Origin: Deltaproteobacteria bacterium
GTDB lineage: Bacteria; Myxococcota_A; Polyangia; GCA-2747355; JADLHG01
Direction of reading: 5' to 3'
Assembly (NCBI GenBank): GCA_020848905.1
Contig: JADLHG010000083.1
Span: 62,001 to 126,000 of the forward strand
DNA: 64,000 bases
Under the pieces are notes generated by a model, which searched no databases, was not told where the DNA came from, and worked only from the letters and a program-made list of their open reading frames with translations. The position numbers were made by a program, and so were the translations under genes. Shown here piece after piece: positions 32,136 through 40,691 of the stretch. Position 1 is the stretch's first letter; every line of letters begins with the position of its first letter.

Positions 32136-33296
32136 CTAGTGCAGAAACCGGAACTGCTCGAGCCGGCGCAACCCGTCGAAGCGGCGCTCGCCGGCGAAGA
32201 GCTCGGCGGTGCGCTCGGGGTCGGTGGCGAAGGCGCGCTCGAGGAGGGCGGCGGCGTCGGTGTGCCGCTCCTGCGTGGCGTAGAGGGTGGCCAGGTTGTA
32301 GAGGGCATTGAGATAGGTGGGGTCTAGCTCGAGGGCCCGAAGCAGGCACTCTTCGCCGCGCTCGGCGTTGCCGCTGCAGACGTAGGCCAGGCCCAGGCTG
32401 CTGAATGTGCGCGCGCAGGGGCCGGCGAGCTCGAGCTCCTCGAGGAGCAGGGCGACGGCGCGGTCCAGCTCGCCGAGCTCGCCGAGGACGTTGGCCAGCG
32501 CGACGCGGCCCTGCGGATACTCGGGGTCCACCTCGAGCAGGCGCTCGAAGAGCTCGGCCGCCTCGCGCCTTTGGCCGAGCTCGTGGAGGGTACTCGCCAG
32601 GTTGTAGTAGGCCGCGGGGCTCGACGGGTCGCGTGCGAGCGCCTGCCGGTAGGCCTCGAGCGACCTCTCGGTGCGACCGAGCCGGCCCAGCACCACGCCG
32701 AGGTTCACGTAGGGACCCGCCCACTCGGGGTCCAGATCGGCGGCGCGCTTGAAGCAGAAGACCGCGCGCTCGTCCTCGCCGTTCTCGCTCAGCGCGACCC
32801 CCTCGCAGTTGAAGGTTCTCGCGAGGCCGGCGCGGGCGAGCTCGTCGGTCGGCGCGTGATCGAGGGCCCGCGCGAAGGCGTCGCGCGCCTCGGGGAGGGC
32901 CCCCTCCTCGAGCAGGAGCTCGCCGCGAATGATCTGCAGCGCCACGGCCTCCGGCTGGCGAGATAGCACCTGGTGCACCACGCCGAAGGCCTCCTCGCGC
33001 CGTCCCTGATGCAGCCCCAGGATGCGCGCGAGCAGCGCGGCCGCCGCGACGCTCGATGGCTTGAGCTGCCGCACCCGCTGGAGCAGAGATTCGGCGTCGT
33101 CGAAGCGGTCCTGCCGCAGCCGCTCGCGGGCCAGGGCGAGGAGCACGTCGGGTTCGTCGGGGTTCAGCGCGAGCGCCTGCTCGAACGCCTTCGCGGCCTC
33201 CGCGGTCTCGCCGTCGCGCAGGTGGCGCAACCCGCGGTGGAAGTGCCGGCGCCAGGGTGGGCCGAGTGGCACGACCTTTCTCGATTCCTTACTCAT
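32136..33296 (-). CDS. TPR-repeat protein
   Basis: From ATG 33296 the product is 386 residues. It is cytoplasmic by sequence (no signal peptide) and consists almost entirely of tetratricopeptide repeats of 34 residues, for example RGLRHLRDGETAEAAKAFEQ, AYYNLASTLHELGQRREAAE and NALYNLATLYATQERHTDAA; about ten repeats can be counted. The C-terminus (ELFAGERRFDGLRRLEQFRF) caps the array. TPR arrays bind partner proteins; no partner is evident. The very long open frame extending upstream across the next gene on this strand is an antisense shadow and was discarded. It is divergent from the STAND/HEAT gene. Confidence 0.85.
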   Translation of the reverse strand: MSKESRKVVPLGPPWRRHFHRGLRHLRDGETAEAAKAFEQALALNPDEPDVLLALARERLRQDRFDDAESLLQRVRQLKPSSVAAAALLARILGLHQGRREEAFGVVHQVLSRQPEAVALQIIRGELLLEEGALPEARDAFARALDHAPTDELARAGLARTFNCEGVALSENGEDERAVFCFKRAADLDPEWAGPYVNLGVVLGRLGRTERSLEAYRQALARDPSSPAAYYNLASTLHELGQRREAAELFERLLEVDPEYPQGRVALANVLGELGELDRAVALLLEELELAGPCARTFSSLGLAYVCSGNAERGEECLLRALELDPTYLNALYNLATLYATQERHTDAAALLERAFATDPERTAELFAGERRFDGLRRLEQFRFLH

Positions 33297-33464
33297 GGGG
33301 CCAGTGAGCCATGCGGCGGCGCGCCCAACGTAACATTCCGTGGATCGGCCGGTCAATCGACCCGGAGGCCCATCTCCGACGGTGTGCGTAAGGATCCGCG
33401 CGGTGTTCGGGGTGCCGGGCATTTTCGGGGCTCGCGCCTCCCGTGATATGATGGCCCGGAATCC

Positions 33465-36400
33465 ATGTCGCCCAAGCCGAGAGCCGGAGCCTTCCGTGGG
33501 CTTGCGCCGTACGAGGAGGACGAGGCGAGCCTGCTGTTCGGGCGCGAGAGCGAGCGCACGCAGCTGCTCGAGCTCGTCCGGCACCGAGGCGTCGGAACGA
33601 TCCTGCTGACCGGCGAGGTGGCCTCGGGCAAGACCTCTCTCTTGCGGGCCGGGGTCTATCCGGCCGCGCTGGCCGCGGGCTTCTCGCCCATCTACCTCGA
33701 GCTGGGGTTCAACCTCGAGCAGCAGTTCGGACAGGGCCTGGCCCGGCTCGTCGGTCGTCCCATCGGTCCCGACGAGAGCGCTCCGGCGGTCCTCGCCGAC
33801 CACGTGCAGCGGCAGCAGGGGGGCGCCGCGCTCCTCCTGCTCGATCACGTCGAGCTGCTGCTCTGGATGGAGGAGCCCGAGGTCCAGGCGATCCGGCAGT
33901 TCCTGAACACCCTCGAGCGGTCGGGGGCGGTCAAGCTCGTCGTCACCGTGGATCGCGGCAATCTGCACGCGCTCGCGAAGCTGGCCGAGGGGCTCGCGGC
34001 GATCCCTGCGGCGCACACGGTGACGCTCGGGCGCTGGAACAAGGAGCGCGTGGCGCAGGTGCTCGAGCAGACGGTGCTCGCCGGCGGCGGCTACATGGAG
34101 GCCGGGCTGCCCGAGGTGATCGCCCAGGAGCTCTGCGCGGCGGGGCCGGTCCTCCCCGCGGCGATACAGGTGGTCGGACACGCCGCGGTCCTGCACCGCA
34201 TCACCCGCCCGAAGGCCTTCAGCCGGGTGGGCGGCGCCACCGCGCTGTCGGCTTTCTACGTCGAGCAGCTCGCGGGGCGCGCCGGGGCCTGGCGCGCGCG
34301 TCGAGTCCTCGCGGTGCTCTCCGAGCAACCGAACCCGCGCCTGCGCCTCGCGCTCACCGAGATCGCGCGGGGCGCCGGACTGCCGAAGGCCGTCACCACG
34401 CGGCTGCTCGCGGGCCTCGAGGAGCAGGGGCTCGTGCGGAGCTGCGTCGAGGGAGGGGCGGGGCTCACCCCCGGCGGCAACGGTAACGGCAACGGCGTCG
34501 GGTACACGATCCTCCATCCGTACCTGCGGCAGCCGATCCGCGACTTCGTGGCGCCGGTCCTGCGCGGGCGCGCGCGCGCCAAGCTGGCGCTGCGACGACG
34601 CCTGCACGCGAAGCAGCTCCTGCGACCGCAAGAGCTCCTGCAGGTGGCGAGCTACCTCGGCAACGCGCTCGACGATCAGGAGCGGACGCGCGTCCAGAGG
34701 AGCGTTCGCGTCTGGTCGGTGGTGGCGGCGGTGCTCCTCGCCATCCCGCTCTGCGCGGTGGCGGGGCTCTACGTGGCGCTCTCGTCGTCGGTGTACCTGC
34801 ACACGGCTCCCGGCGTGCCGGGGCTCGAACGGGTCGTGCTGAGGCGAGGACGCCCCTCTCTGCGGCCGGCGGCGGCGCTCTTTCCCGGGCAGTTTGACGG
34901 GGTCGAGATGGATACGGGCCTCGCGCTCGGCTCGGTACCCGCGGCGCTGGCCGAGCAGGTGCGCTCGCGCGTCATCGTGGGCCCGCTCAAGGACGATCCC
35001 GCGACCGCGGTGCCGGACTGGTTCGCGCGTCTCGCGGAGCCCCTCGCCCCCGCACGTCGGGCCGCGCTTCTGCTCCTCGCGGGAGACGCGGCAGCGGGTC
35101 AGCAGCTCCTGCTCGCGGCGGTGAAGCAGCCGGCCGAGCGGCGGCAGGCGGTCGAGGTGGCGGCGCTCCTCTCGACGAACGACGAGCTGACGCGCTCGGT
35201 GCTGGTGCAGGGGCTGGCCGATGCGCGGCCCGTGGTGCGGCGCGCGGTCGTGGAGCGCGCGAGCCGCCTGCCCACCGTGGCCGCGGTGTCGGTGCTCAAG
35301 GCGGGGGCCACGGATGCCGACAGCCAGGTGCGCCTCGCGGCCCTGCGGTCGCTCAGGCGCCTCGGTTCGGCGCACGCGCTTCCGGTCGTCGCACTGCGAC
35401 TCACCGACGCCGACGGGCGCGTGCAGCACGAGGCCCTGATGCAGCTCAGGGACGCGGCCCCGGAGCAGCCGCTCGACGTGCTCGAGATCCTCCTCGGTCT
35501 GACGGGGAGGGCGGACCAGCAGCGGCTCGCGCCCATCGCGCCGACGCTGGAGCGGCTCCAGCGCGACCTGGCGCGCAAGACGCCGCGCAAGCTGGCCGAA
35601 CGCGTGGCCTCGCGCCTCGAGAGCCAGGCGGGTGGTCTTCAGCGCGCCGCGCTGCTCGAGTGGCTCGTGGCGGTAGCCGACCGCGTGAAGCCCGAGGCGA
35701 TCCTCCCGGCGATCAAGCGGCTGATGCGGGATAAGGACCCGGCCGTGCGCGCCGCGGCCACGAGCCTCTTCGCCCGCTTCGGCGACCCCGAGACGGCCAT
35801 GGCGCTGCTCCAGGAGCTCGCGCGGACGCGCCTGCCGCGCGGCGAGGCGACGCTCATGCGCCGGGCTGCGGCCATCGGGCTCGGCCTGGTGCCGCGGCCG
35901 CTCGACAAGACGCGGTGGGACCTGTTGAAGGGGATGATCAAGGATCGGGACGTGACGGTCCGCGCCGCGGCCGTAGAGTCCCTCCTGCGCGTCGGCGCGG
36001 TGGGTCTGGCCGAGGTGGCGCGCGCCATGCGGCAGGGGCCTCCGGACCTGGCGCAGGCCGCGCTGGCCCAGGTGTGCGGGCACCAGGAGCCCAACGCCCG
36101 GGTCGCCACCACGCTCCTCGCCGCGGCGTGGAAGATCAAGCGTGCGAAGCTTCGCGAGCAGGCCCTCGGTTGCGCGCAGTCGCTCGCGCAGGCCAGCCCG
36201 CGGCTCGGCATGTGGCTCGCCGACCAGGCAGCGCTCGACAAGGACCGCGAGGTGAAGCGCGCCGGCGCGGCCGCGGCGGCGCTCGCGCTGCAGAAGGGGG
36301 GCAAGAAGTTCCTCCGGCTGGCCCGGCTCTACCTGCGGGACGACGATCCGCAGCTTCGCACGGCGATGCTGCAGGAGCTGGCCCGCAGGCCGCCCCCCGG

Positions 36401-37436
36401 TGCTTCCTTTCTCTATGAGCTCGTCGAGCGGCTGGTCAAGGACCCGAGCCCCGCGGTGCGTACCGCGCTGAGTCCGGTGCTCGTGCTCGCAGCGCCCTCA
36501 CCCGCGGTGGCGGTGCGGCAGCTCATCCCGCTCTTGCAGGACCCGGACGCGAAGGTCTGGCGGGCGGCGCTCGAGGCGGCGGGGACCCTCTCTCCGGGCG
36601 GCGCCGTGGCGGAGCTCGACCAGCCCGTGGCGCAGGCGGTCGCGCGCGGAGGCAAGGACGAGGCGTTGCTGGCGCTGCAGGTCGCGCGGCGCCTCGGCCT
36701 GGCGGGACCGCTCGGCCGGGCTGCGGCGCACCCCATCGCGGCGGTCCGGACGGCGGCCGTCGGGGCGGTGACTCCGTCGGGAGACCGGCGTGCGGCGCTC
36801 GGGCTCCTGGACGCGGCGCTGCGCGAGAGCGACCTCGCGCCGCGTCTCGCCGCGCTGCGGGCTGCGGCCGAGCAGAGCGCCGACCTCGGTGCGGCGGTGG
36901 TCCCGCTGCTCTGGCGCAGCACCTTCGCCCGCGAGCCGTCGGAACGCTGGGCGGCCTTCGAGGCGCTCGGGAAGGTGCGCGGCAAGGGGGTGGTCGAGGC
37001 CGTGCGCTTTCTGCTCGAGGGGGCGGGGGACCCGAGCGAGGAGCGGCGCCGCATGGCCATCACCGCGCTCGGTGCGCTGGCCTTCGAGGAACCGAGCGCC
37101 GCACCCGCGCTGATCGGCGGAGCCCTCGACGGAGCGAGCGACGTCCGCACGGCGGCGCAGGCGGCGCTGGCCCGCTACCTCGGCCGCTACTGCCCCGAGG
37201 AGGAGCTCTGGCGCCTTCTTTCGGGGAGCGGTCGCGACGCGCTCGCGCGACGTACCGTGGTGCTGGCGCTGGCCTGGCGAGGTCGGCGCGAGGGAGGGGA
37301 CGCGCTCGCCCGGCGCGCCAAGGCGCTCGGTCCCGCGGAGCCGCTGGTCGTGCGCATGGGCGCCCGGCTGGCGCTGGCCCTCGCTCGCAGCAGCGATCCC
37401 CCCGAGGGGGTGGTGGCCTGGCTTTTCGGCTGGTAG
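33465..37436 (+). CDS. STAND-like NTPase with membrane segment and HEAT repeats
   Basis: The 1323-residue protein begins with the nSTAND1-type entry FRGLAPYEEDEASLLFGRES. Walker A is GEVASGKT (50-57) and a candidate Walker B is GAALLLLDHVELLL. The NTPase region extends to about 300 and a winged-helix-like part (ALTEIARGAGLPKAVTTRLL) follows. A membrane span (VWSVVAAVLLAIPLCAVAGL) lies near 413-437. From about 530 to the end are HEAT repeats such as DPAVRAAATSLFARFGDPET and DRDVTVRAAAVESLLRVGAV, more than fifteen by eye. The combination implies a membrane-tethered, ligand-gated NTPase with a large protein-binding arm, as in signalling or conflict proteins. The HEAT part may be outside the cytoplasm. 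Function unknown. Confidence 0.8.
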   Translation: MSPKPRAGAFRGLAPYEEDEASLLFGRESERTQLLELVRHRGVGTILLTGEVASGKTSLLRAGVYPAALAAGFSPIYLELGFNLEQQFGQGLARLVGRPIGPDESAPAVLADHVQRQQGGAALLLLDHVELLLWMEEPEVQAIRQFLNTLERSGAVKLVVTVDRGNLHALAKLAEGLAAIPAAHTVTLGRWNKERVAQVLEQTVLAGGGYMEAGLPEVIAQELCAAGPVLPAAIQVVGHAAVLHRITRPKAFSRVGGATALSAFYVEQLAGRAGAWRARRVLAVLSEQPNPRLRLALTEIARGAGLPKAVTTRLLAGLEEQGLVRSCVEGGAGLTPGGNGNGNGVGYTILHPYLRQPIRDFVAPVLRGRARAKLALRRRLHAKQLLRPQELLQVASYLGNALDDQERTRVQRSVRVWSVVAAVLLAIPLCAVAGLYVALSSSVYLHTAPGVPGLERVVLRRGRPSLRPAAALFPGQFDGVEMDTGLALGSVPAALAEQVRSRVIVGPLKDDPATAVPDWFARLAEPLAPARRAALLLLAGDAAAGQQLLLAAVKQPAERRQAVEVAALLSTNDELTRSVLVQGLADARPVVRRAVVERASRLPTVAAVSVLKAGATDADSQVRLAALRSLRRLGSAHALPVVALRLTDADGRVQHEALMQLRDAAPEQPLDVLEILLGLTGRADQQRLAPIAPTLERLQRDLARKTPRKLAERVASRLESQAGGLQRAALLEWLVAVADRVKPEAILPAIKRLMRDKDPAVRAAATSLFARFGDPETAMALLQELARTRLPRGEATLMRRAAAIGLGLVPRPLDKTRWDLLKGMIKDRDVTVRAAAVESLLRVGAVGLAEVARAMRQGPPDLAQAALAQVCGHQEPNARVATTLLAAAWKIKRAKLREQALGCAQSLAQASPRLGMWLADQAALDKDREVKRAGAAAAALALQKGGKKFLRLARLYLRDDDPQLRTAMLQELARRPPPGASFLYELVERLVKDPSPAVRTALSPVLVLAAPSPAVAVRQLIPLLQDPDAKVWRAALEAAGTLSPGGAVAELDQPVAQAVARGGKDEALLALQVARRLGLAGPLGRAAAHPIAAVRTAAVGAVTPSGDRRAALGLLDAALRESDLAPRLAALRAAAEQSADLGAAVVPLLWRSTFAREPSERWAAFEALGKVRGKGVVEAVRFLLEGAGDPSEERRRMAITALGALAFEEPSAAPALIGGALDGASDVRTAAQAALARYLGRYCPEEELWRLLSGSGRDALARRTVVLALAWRGRREGGDALARRAKALGPAEPLVVRMGARLALALARSSDPPEGVVAWLFGW

Positions 37437-37449
37437 AACCGGAGGCGAC

Positions 37450-38664
37450 ATGACGACCCATACCGACCGTATCGTGCTCCACGTCTCCGGGGCGGACCGT
37501 CCTGGCGTCACCTCCCGCCTCACCGAGATCATCGCCGAGGAGAGCGCCACGCTCGTGAACATCGGCCAGTCCGCCATGCACGGCTACCTGATGCTCTCGA
37601 CGATCATCGACATCCCCCCCGACTCGCACGCCCTGCGCCGCATCCTGGTAGCCGTCTCGGAGCTCGGCCTGCGCCTCGAGGTGAGCCCGCTGCGCGACGT
37701 GGCGGCGGCCAGCACCGAGGCGCGCGGGCCGGCGATCTGCGTCACCGTGCTCGGCGCGCTCGGTAACGGGCACGCGGTGGCTGCCATCACCCGCTTCATC
37801 GCCAGCCGGGAGATGAACATCCTCGACATCCGCACGCTCAGCGAGGACGAGCTGAACGGCCTCGAGCTGATCGCGGATCTGGCGCCCGGACGGGCCTACA
37901 CCGAGGGGCAGCTCGCCGCGCTGCGGGGAGAGATCCTGGCCCTCGGAGCCGAGCTCGAGGCCGACATCGCCGTGCAGCGCGACGACATCTTCCGTCGAAG
38001 CAAGCGGCTCGTCTGCATGGACGTGGATTCGACCTTCGTGCAGGCCGAGCTGATCGACGAGCTCGCCGCGCTCGCGGGCTGCAAGGAGCCGGTGGCGAAG
38101 ATCACCGAGCGCGCCATGCGCGGGGAGCTGGACTTCAAGCAGGCGCTCGCGCAGCGCGTGGCGCTGCTCAAGGGGCTCCCCATGGAGTCGGCCGAGAAGC
38201 GCGCCTCGGAGGTGGCCATGACGCCCGGAGCGCAGAACTTCGCCCGCGTGCTGAAGAGCCTCGGGTTCCGCGTGGGCCTCGTGAGCGGCGGCTTCGACTT
38301 CTTCGTCGACGAGCTCAAGACGCGCTTCGGTCTAGACTTCGCGTTTGCCAACGAGCTCGAGGTGGTGGACGGACGACTGACCGGCCGCGTGCAGGGTTCG
38401 ATCGTCGATGCGGAGCGCAAGGGGCAGATCGTCAAGGACATGGCCAAGGTCTACAAGTGCCGCCTCGAGCAGACCGTGGCCATCGGCGACGGCGCGAACG
38501 ACATGCTGATGCTGCAGACCGCGGGCCTCGGCATCGCCTTCCGCGCGAAGCCCAAGCTCCAAGCCGTAGCCGACATGAGTCTGAACTACCACGAGCGCAT
38601 CGACACGCTGCTCTTTCTGATGGGCTTTACCGCCCGCGAGCTGCGGACCCTCTCGCTGGCCTGA
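37450..38664 (+). CDS. serB: phosphoserine phosphatase with two ACT domains
   Basis: The 404 residues start 14 bp after the STAND/HEAT gene with GGAGG before ATG 37450. Two ACT-like ligand domains (about 6-85, RIVLHVSGADRPGVTSRLTE; and 95-170, ICVTVLGALGNGHAVAAITR) precede a HAD phosphatase. Motif I is CMDVDSTFVQAELIDELA, motif II is GLVSGGFDFFVDELK, and motif III/IV is VAIGDGANDMLMLQTAGLGI. This is the SerB layout seen in many actinobacteria and deltaproteobacteria. It catalyses the last step of serine synthesis (phosphoserine to serine) in the cytoplasm; ACT domains usually sense serine or another amino acid. The assignment is firm. Confidence 0.95.
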   Translation: MTTHTDRIVLHVSGADRPGVTSRLTEIIAEESATLVNIGQSAMHGYLMLSTIIDIPPDSHALRRILVAVSELGLRLEVSPLRDVAAASTEARGPAICVTVLGALGNGHAVAAITRFIASREMNILDIRTLSEDELNGLELIADLAPGRAYTEGQLAALRGEILALGAELEADIAVQRDDIFRRSKRLVCMDVDSTFVQAELIDELAALAGCKEPVAKITERAMRGELDFKQALAQRVALLKGLPMESAEKRASEVAMTPGAQNFARVLKSLGFRVGLVSGGFDFFVDELKTRFGLDFAFANELEVVDGRLTGRVQGSIVDAERKGQIVKDMAKVYKCRLEQTVAIGDGANDMLMLQTAGLGIAFRAKPKLQAVADMSLNYHERIDTLLFLMGFTARELRTLSLA

Positions 38665-38762
38665 GGGCGCGACCGAGGGCGTGACCCCGGTGGCCGAGGG
38701 GGCCCCGGCTCCGGGACCCCCGATTACTGGATCGCGTCCCCCCGGCGCACTACGATTGCAGC

Positions 38763-40064
38763 ATGCAGCGTGCGTGCGCCCTGGCCCTCGTCCCGACCCT
38801 TCTGTCCTTCGCGCGTAGCGGCTCGGCCGCCGAGAATCCCACTCTCGACGCGCTCTACGCCAAGGAGTACGCGACCAAGCTCAAGCCTTACACGCCGAAG
38901 AAGTTCCCCGACCGGGGGCTCAAGGACGACCTCGGCGAGAAGGGGCGGCGCGCGCGCGGCTACTACCTGACGGCCTACTGGCTGGCGAAGTTCGGCGCCG
39001 AGCGGGCGGCGAAGGCCATGAAGGCCGCGCATATGAACGCAGTGGTCTTCGACGTGAAGGACGACTGGGGAAGCGTGCACTGGGCGAGCGAGGTCCCCCT
39101 CGCCAAGCGCGTGCAGAGCAAGGTCTTCAAGGACCTGGGCGCCGTGGTGAAGACCTTTCACGAGCACGGCATCTACGTCATCGTGCGCATGGTCTGCTTC
39201 AAGGACAGCCGCCTTCCCGTGAAGCGCCCGGACCTCGCGGTGCGGACCGGCAAGGGAGGCGCGCAGCTCTATCGCAGCCGCGGCGCGGGCTGGGTGGACG
39301 TCTATTCCGCCGAACTGCAGGACTACCTCGTGGAGCTGTCGGTCGAGCTCGAGGGCCTCGGCGTCGACGAGATCCAGTACGACTACATCCGGTTTCCTCA
39401 CGACTCCGAGGGGGGCGCGGGACAGTGGCTGCACCAGGACAAGCGCACGCGCGAGCAGGTGGTCGCGGGCTTTCTCGAGAAGCTGGACCGGGCGCTCAAG
39501 ATCCCCATCTCCGTGGACATCTTCGGCCTCACGACCTGGGTGGACGGCGATCCGCGGCGCATCGGACAGACGGTGGAGGTGATGGCGCGCTACGTGGAGG
39601 CGCTCTCGCCGATGATGTACGCCAACGGGATGCACACCTATTTCCCCGGGGGACAGGCGACCGAGGGGGTCTACGAGCTCATCCACTGCGGCCTCTGGCG
39701 CGCGCGGCGCCGGGTGCCGGGCGTGGTGCTCCGGCCGTACCTGCAGGCCTACCCCGACGGCGTGCGCTCCTTCTGGGGCGCGACCTTCATCCACAAGCAG
39801 CTCGAGGCCGCGCGCAAGGCGGGGATCGACGGCTTCCTCTTCTGGAACTCGTCGATGAAGAACGGCGTGAGCTACCGCGCGCTGAAGCAGCTCGGTCTGG
39901 CGGCAATCGATGAGCTCGGCGCGCGCCCCGAGGACCACCTGAAGCCCGAGAACTGGCCGCGGGGACGCTGGTGCAAGAAGGCCGACCTGGTGAAGGCGCT
40001 CCCTCAGGGCGGAGCCGGCGGGTCGAGCGGAGGGGGTGGGCCCGGGAAGCAGGCGGGGCAGTGA
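38763..40064 (+). CDS. exported DUF4015-type putative glycoside hydrolase
   Basis: The 433 residues begin with a signal peptide (RACALALVPTLLSFARSGSA). The body matches the DUF4015 family (TIM-barrel, related to glycosidases): KGRRARGYYLTAYWLAKFG, HMNAVVFDVKDDWGSVHWAS, YVIVRMVCFKDSRLPVKRPD, GVDEIQYDYIRFPHDSEGGA, SVDIFGLTTWVDGDPRRIGQ, LSPMMYANGMHTYFPGG and GIDGFLFWNSSMKNGVSYRA. Conserved Asp/Glu (FDVKDD, DEIQYD) are likely catalytic. The C-terminus is a Gly-rich tail of low complexity. Members are thought to act on polysaccharide; the substrate is unknown. It may be co-transcribed with the next small exported gene. Confidence 0.88.
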   Translation: MQRACALALVPTLLSFARSGSAAENPTLDALYAKEYATKLKPYTPKKFPDRGLKDDLGEKGRRARGYYLTAYWLAKFGAERAAKAMKAAHMNAVVFDVKDDWGSVHWASEVPLAKRVQSKVFKDLGAVVKTFHEHGIYVIVRMVCFKDSRLPVKRPDLAVRTGKGGAQLYRSRGAGWVDVYSAELQDYLVELSVELEGLGVDEIQYDYIRFPHDSEGGAGQWLHQDKRTREQVVAGFLEKLDRALKIPISVDIFGLTTWVDGDPRRIGQTVEVMARYVEALSPMMYANGMHTYFPGGQATEGVYELIHCGLWRARRRVPGVVLRPYLQAYPDGVRSFWGATFIHKQLEAARKAGIDGFLFWNSSMKNGVSYRALKQLGLAAIDELGARPEDHLKPENWPRGRWCKKADLVKALPQGGAGGSSGGGGPGKQAGQ

Positions 40065-40132
40065 GCGCGGGGGTGAGGCGGCGAGGAGTGCGGGGCGTGA
40101 CGGTGGAACGATACTGGGCTATCGTAAGCTGC

Positions 40133-40630
40133 ATGCTGGGTATCATGCTTCTATCTACGGCCGCCGGGGCGGCGCCCCCCGAGGCGCCGGCCGACCCGCT
40201 GCCGGGGGCGTACGGGGCGTTTCGCGGGGACGTGCGGTCGCGCCGCTTTCACCGCGCCGGGTGCAAGCACTTCCGCTGTCCCCACTGCACAGCCGTCTTC
40301 AAGTCGGTGGACGAGGCGCTGGAGGCGGGCTATCGACCCTGCCCGCGCTGTCGGCCGCTGCGCAAGATCGCCTCGTCGGCGCTCGGCGTCGGGACGAAGA
40401 GTCCCGAGCGGGTCTGTCAGCGGCACCGCGACTGCGAGCTCGTCCCCGTGGGCGAGCCCTGCGCGTGCGTGCCGTGCGCGTCGGTCTCGTATCGCGCGGT
40501 GAACAAGGGGACCGCGGCGCAGGTGCGGGCCCAGCACGCCGCGGCGCGCTGCAAGAAGCGCTGCCGGTGCAAGCCGAAGCGGCTCGGCGTGAAGGCGCTC
40601 TGCGTGGCGGGGCAGTGCACGGCGCAGTAG
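40133..40630 (+). CDS. exported Ada-like metal-binding protein
   Basis: ATG 40133 gives 165 residues with a short signal peptide (LGIMLLSTAAGAA); GTG 40097 is an alternative. Residues 25-75 (FRGDVRSRRFHRAGCKHFRC, SVDEALEAGYRPCPRCRP) match the zinc-binding domain of Ada (C...C...C..C) seen also in exported nuclease-like and surface proteins. The rest is Cys-rich and basic (RVCQRHRDCELVPVGEPCAC and CKKRCRCKPKRLGVKALCVA) with paired CxxxC motifs. An exported metal-ligand domain of this kind probably anchors or recognises DNA or another polyanion. Function unknown. It is downstream of the DUF4015 gene by 68 bp. Confidence 0.7.
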   Translation: MLGIMLLSTAAGAAPPEAPADPLPGAYGAFRGDVRSRRFHRAGCKHFRCPHCTAVFKSVDEALEAGYRPCPRCRPLRKIASSALGVGTKSPERVCQRHRDCELVPVGEPCACVPCASVSYRAVNKGTAAQVRAQHAAARCKKRCRCKPKRLGVKALCVAGQCTAQ

Positions 40631-40639
40631 CGATAGGGG

Positions 40640-40691
40640 GCGCGGGGCGCTACGGGACGAGCGCGGGGCGCTACGGGACGAGCGCGGGGCG
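40640..40691 (-). repeat. 21-bp tandem repeat spanning a stop codon
   Basis: Two perfect 21-bp copies lie at 40640-40660 and 40661-40681, with a partial third copy beginning at 40682. The exported protein's stop (40671-40673) is in the second copy; the first copy carries the same stop just downstream. A tandem duplication in coding sequence and its 3' end. Confidence 0.7.

Noticed and set aside
32136-36083. A 1315-codon minus-strand open frame that includes the TPR gene.
   Set aside because: Only the last 386 codons look like protein (TPR); the rest is Arg/His/Pro-rich antisense to the STAND/HEAT gene, and a good ATG at 33296 exists.
40073-40132. GG-N10-GC before the Ada-like exported gene.
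   Set aside because: No TTGC box and only TGG of the -24 box; likely chance in GC-rich DNA.
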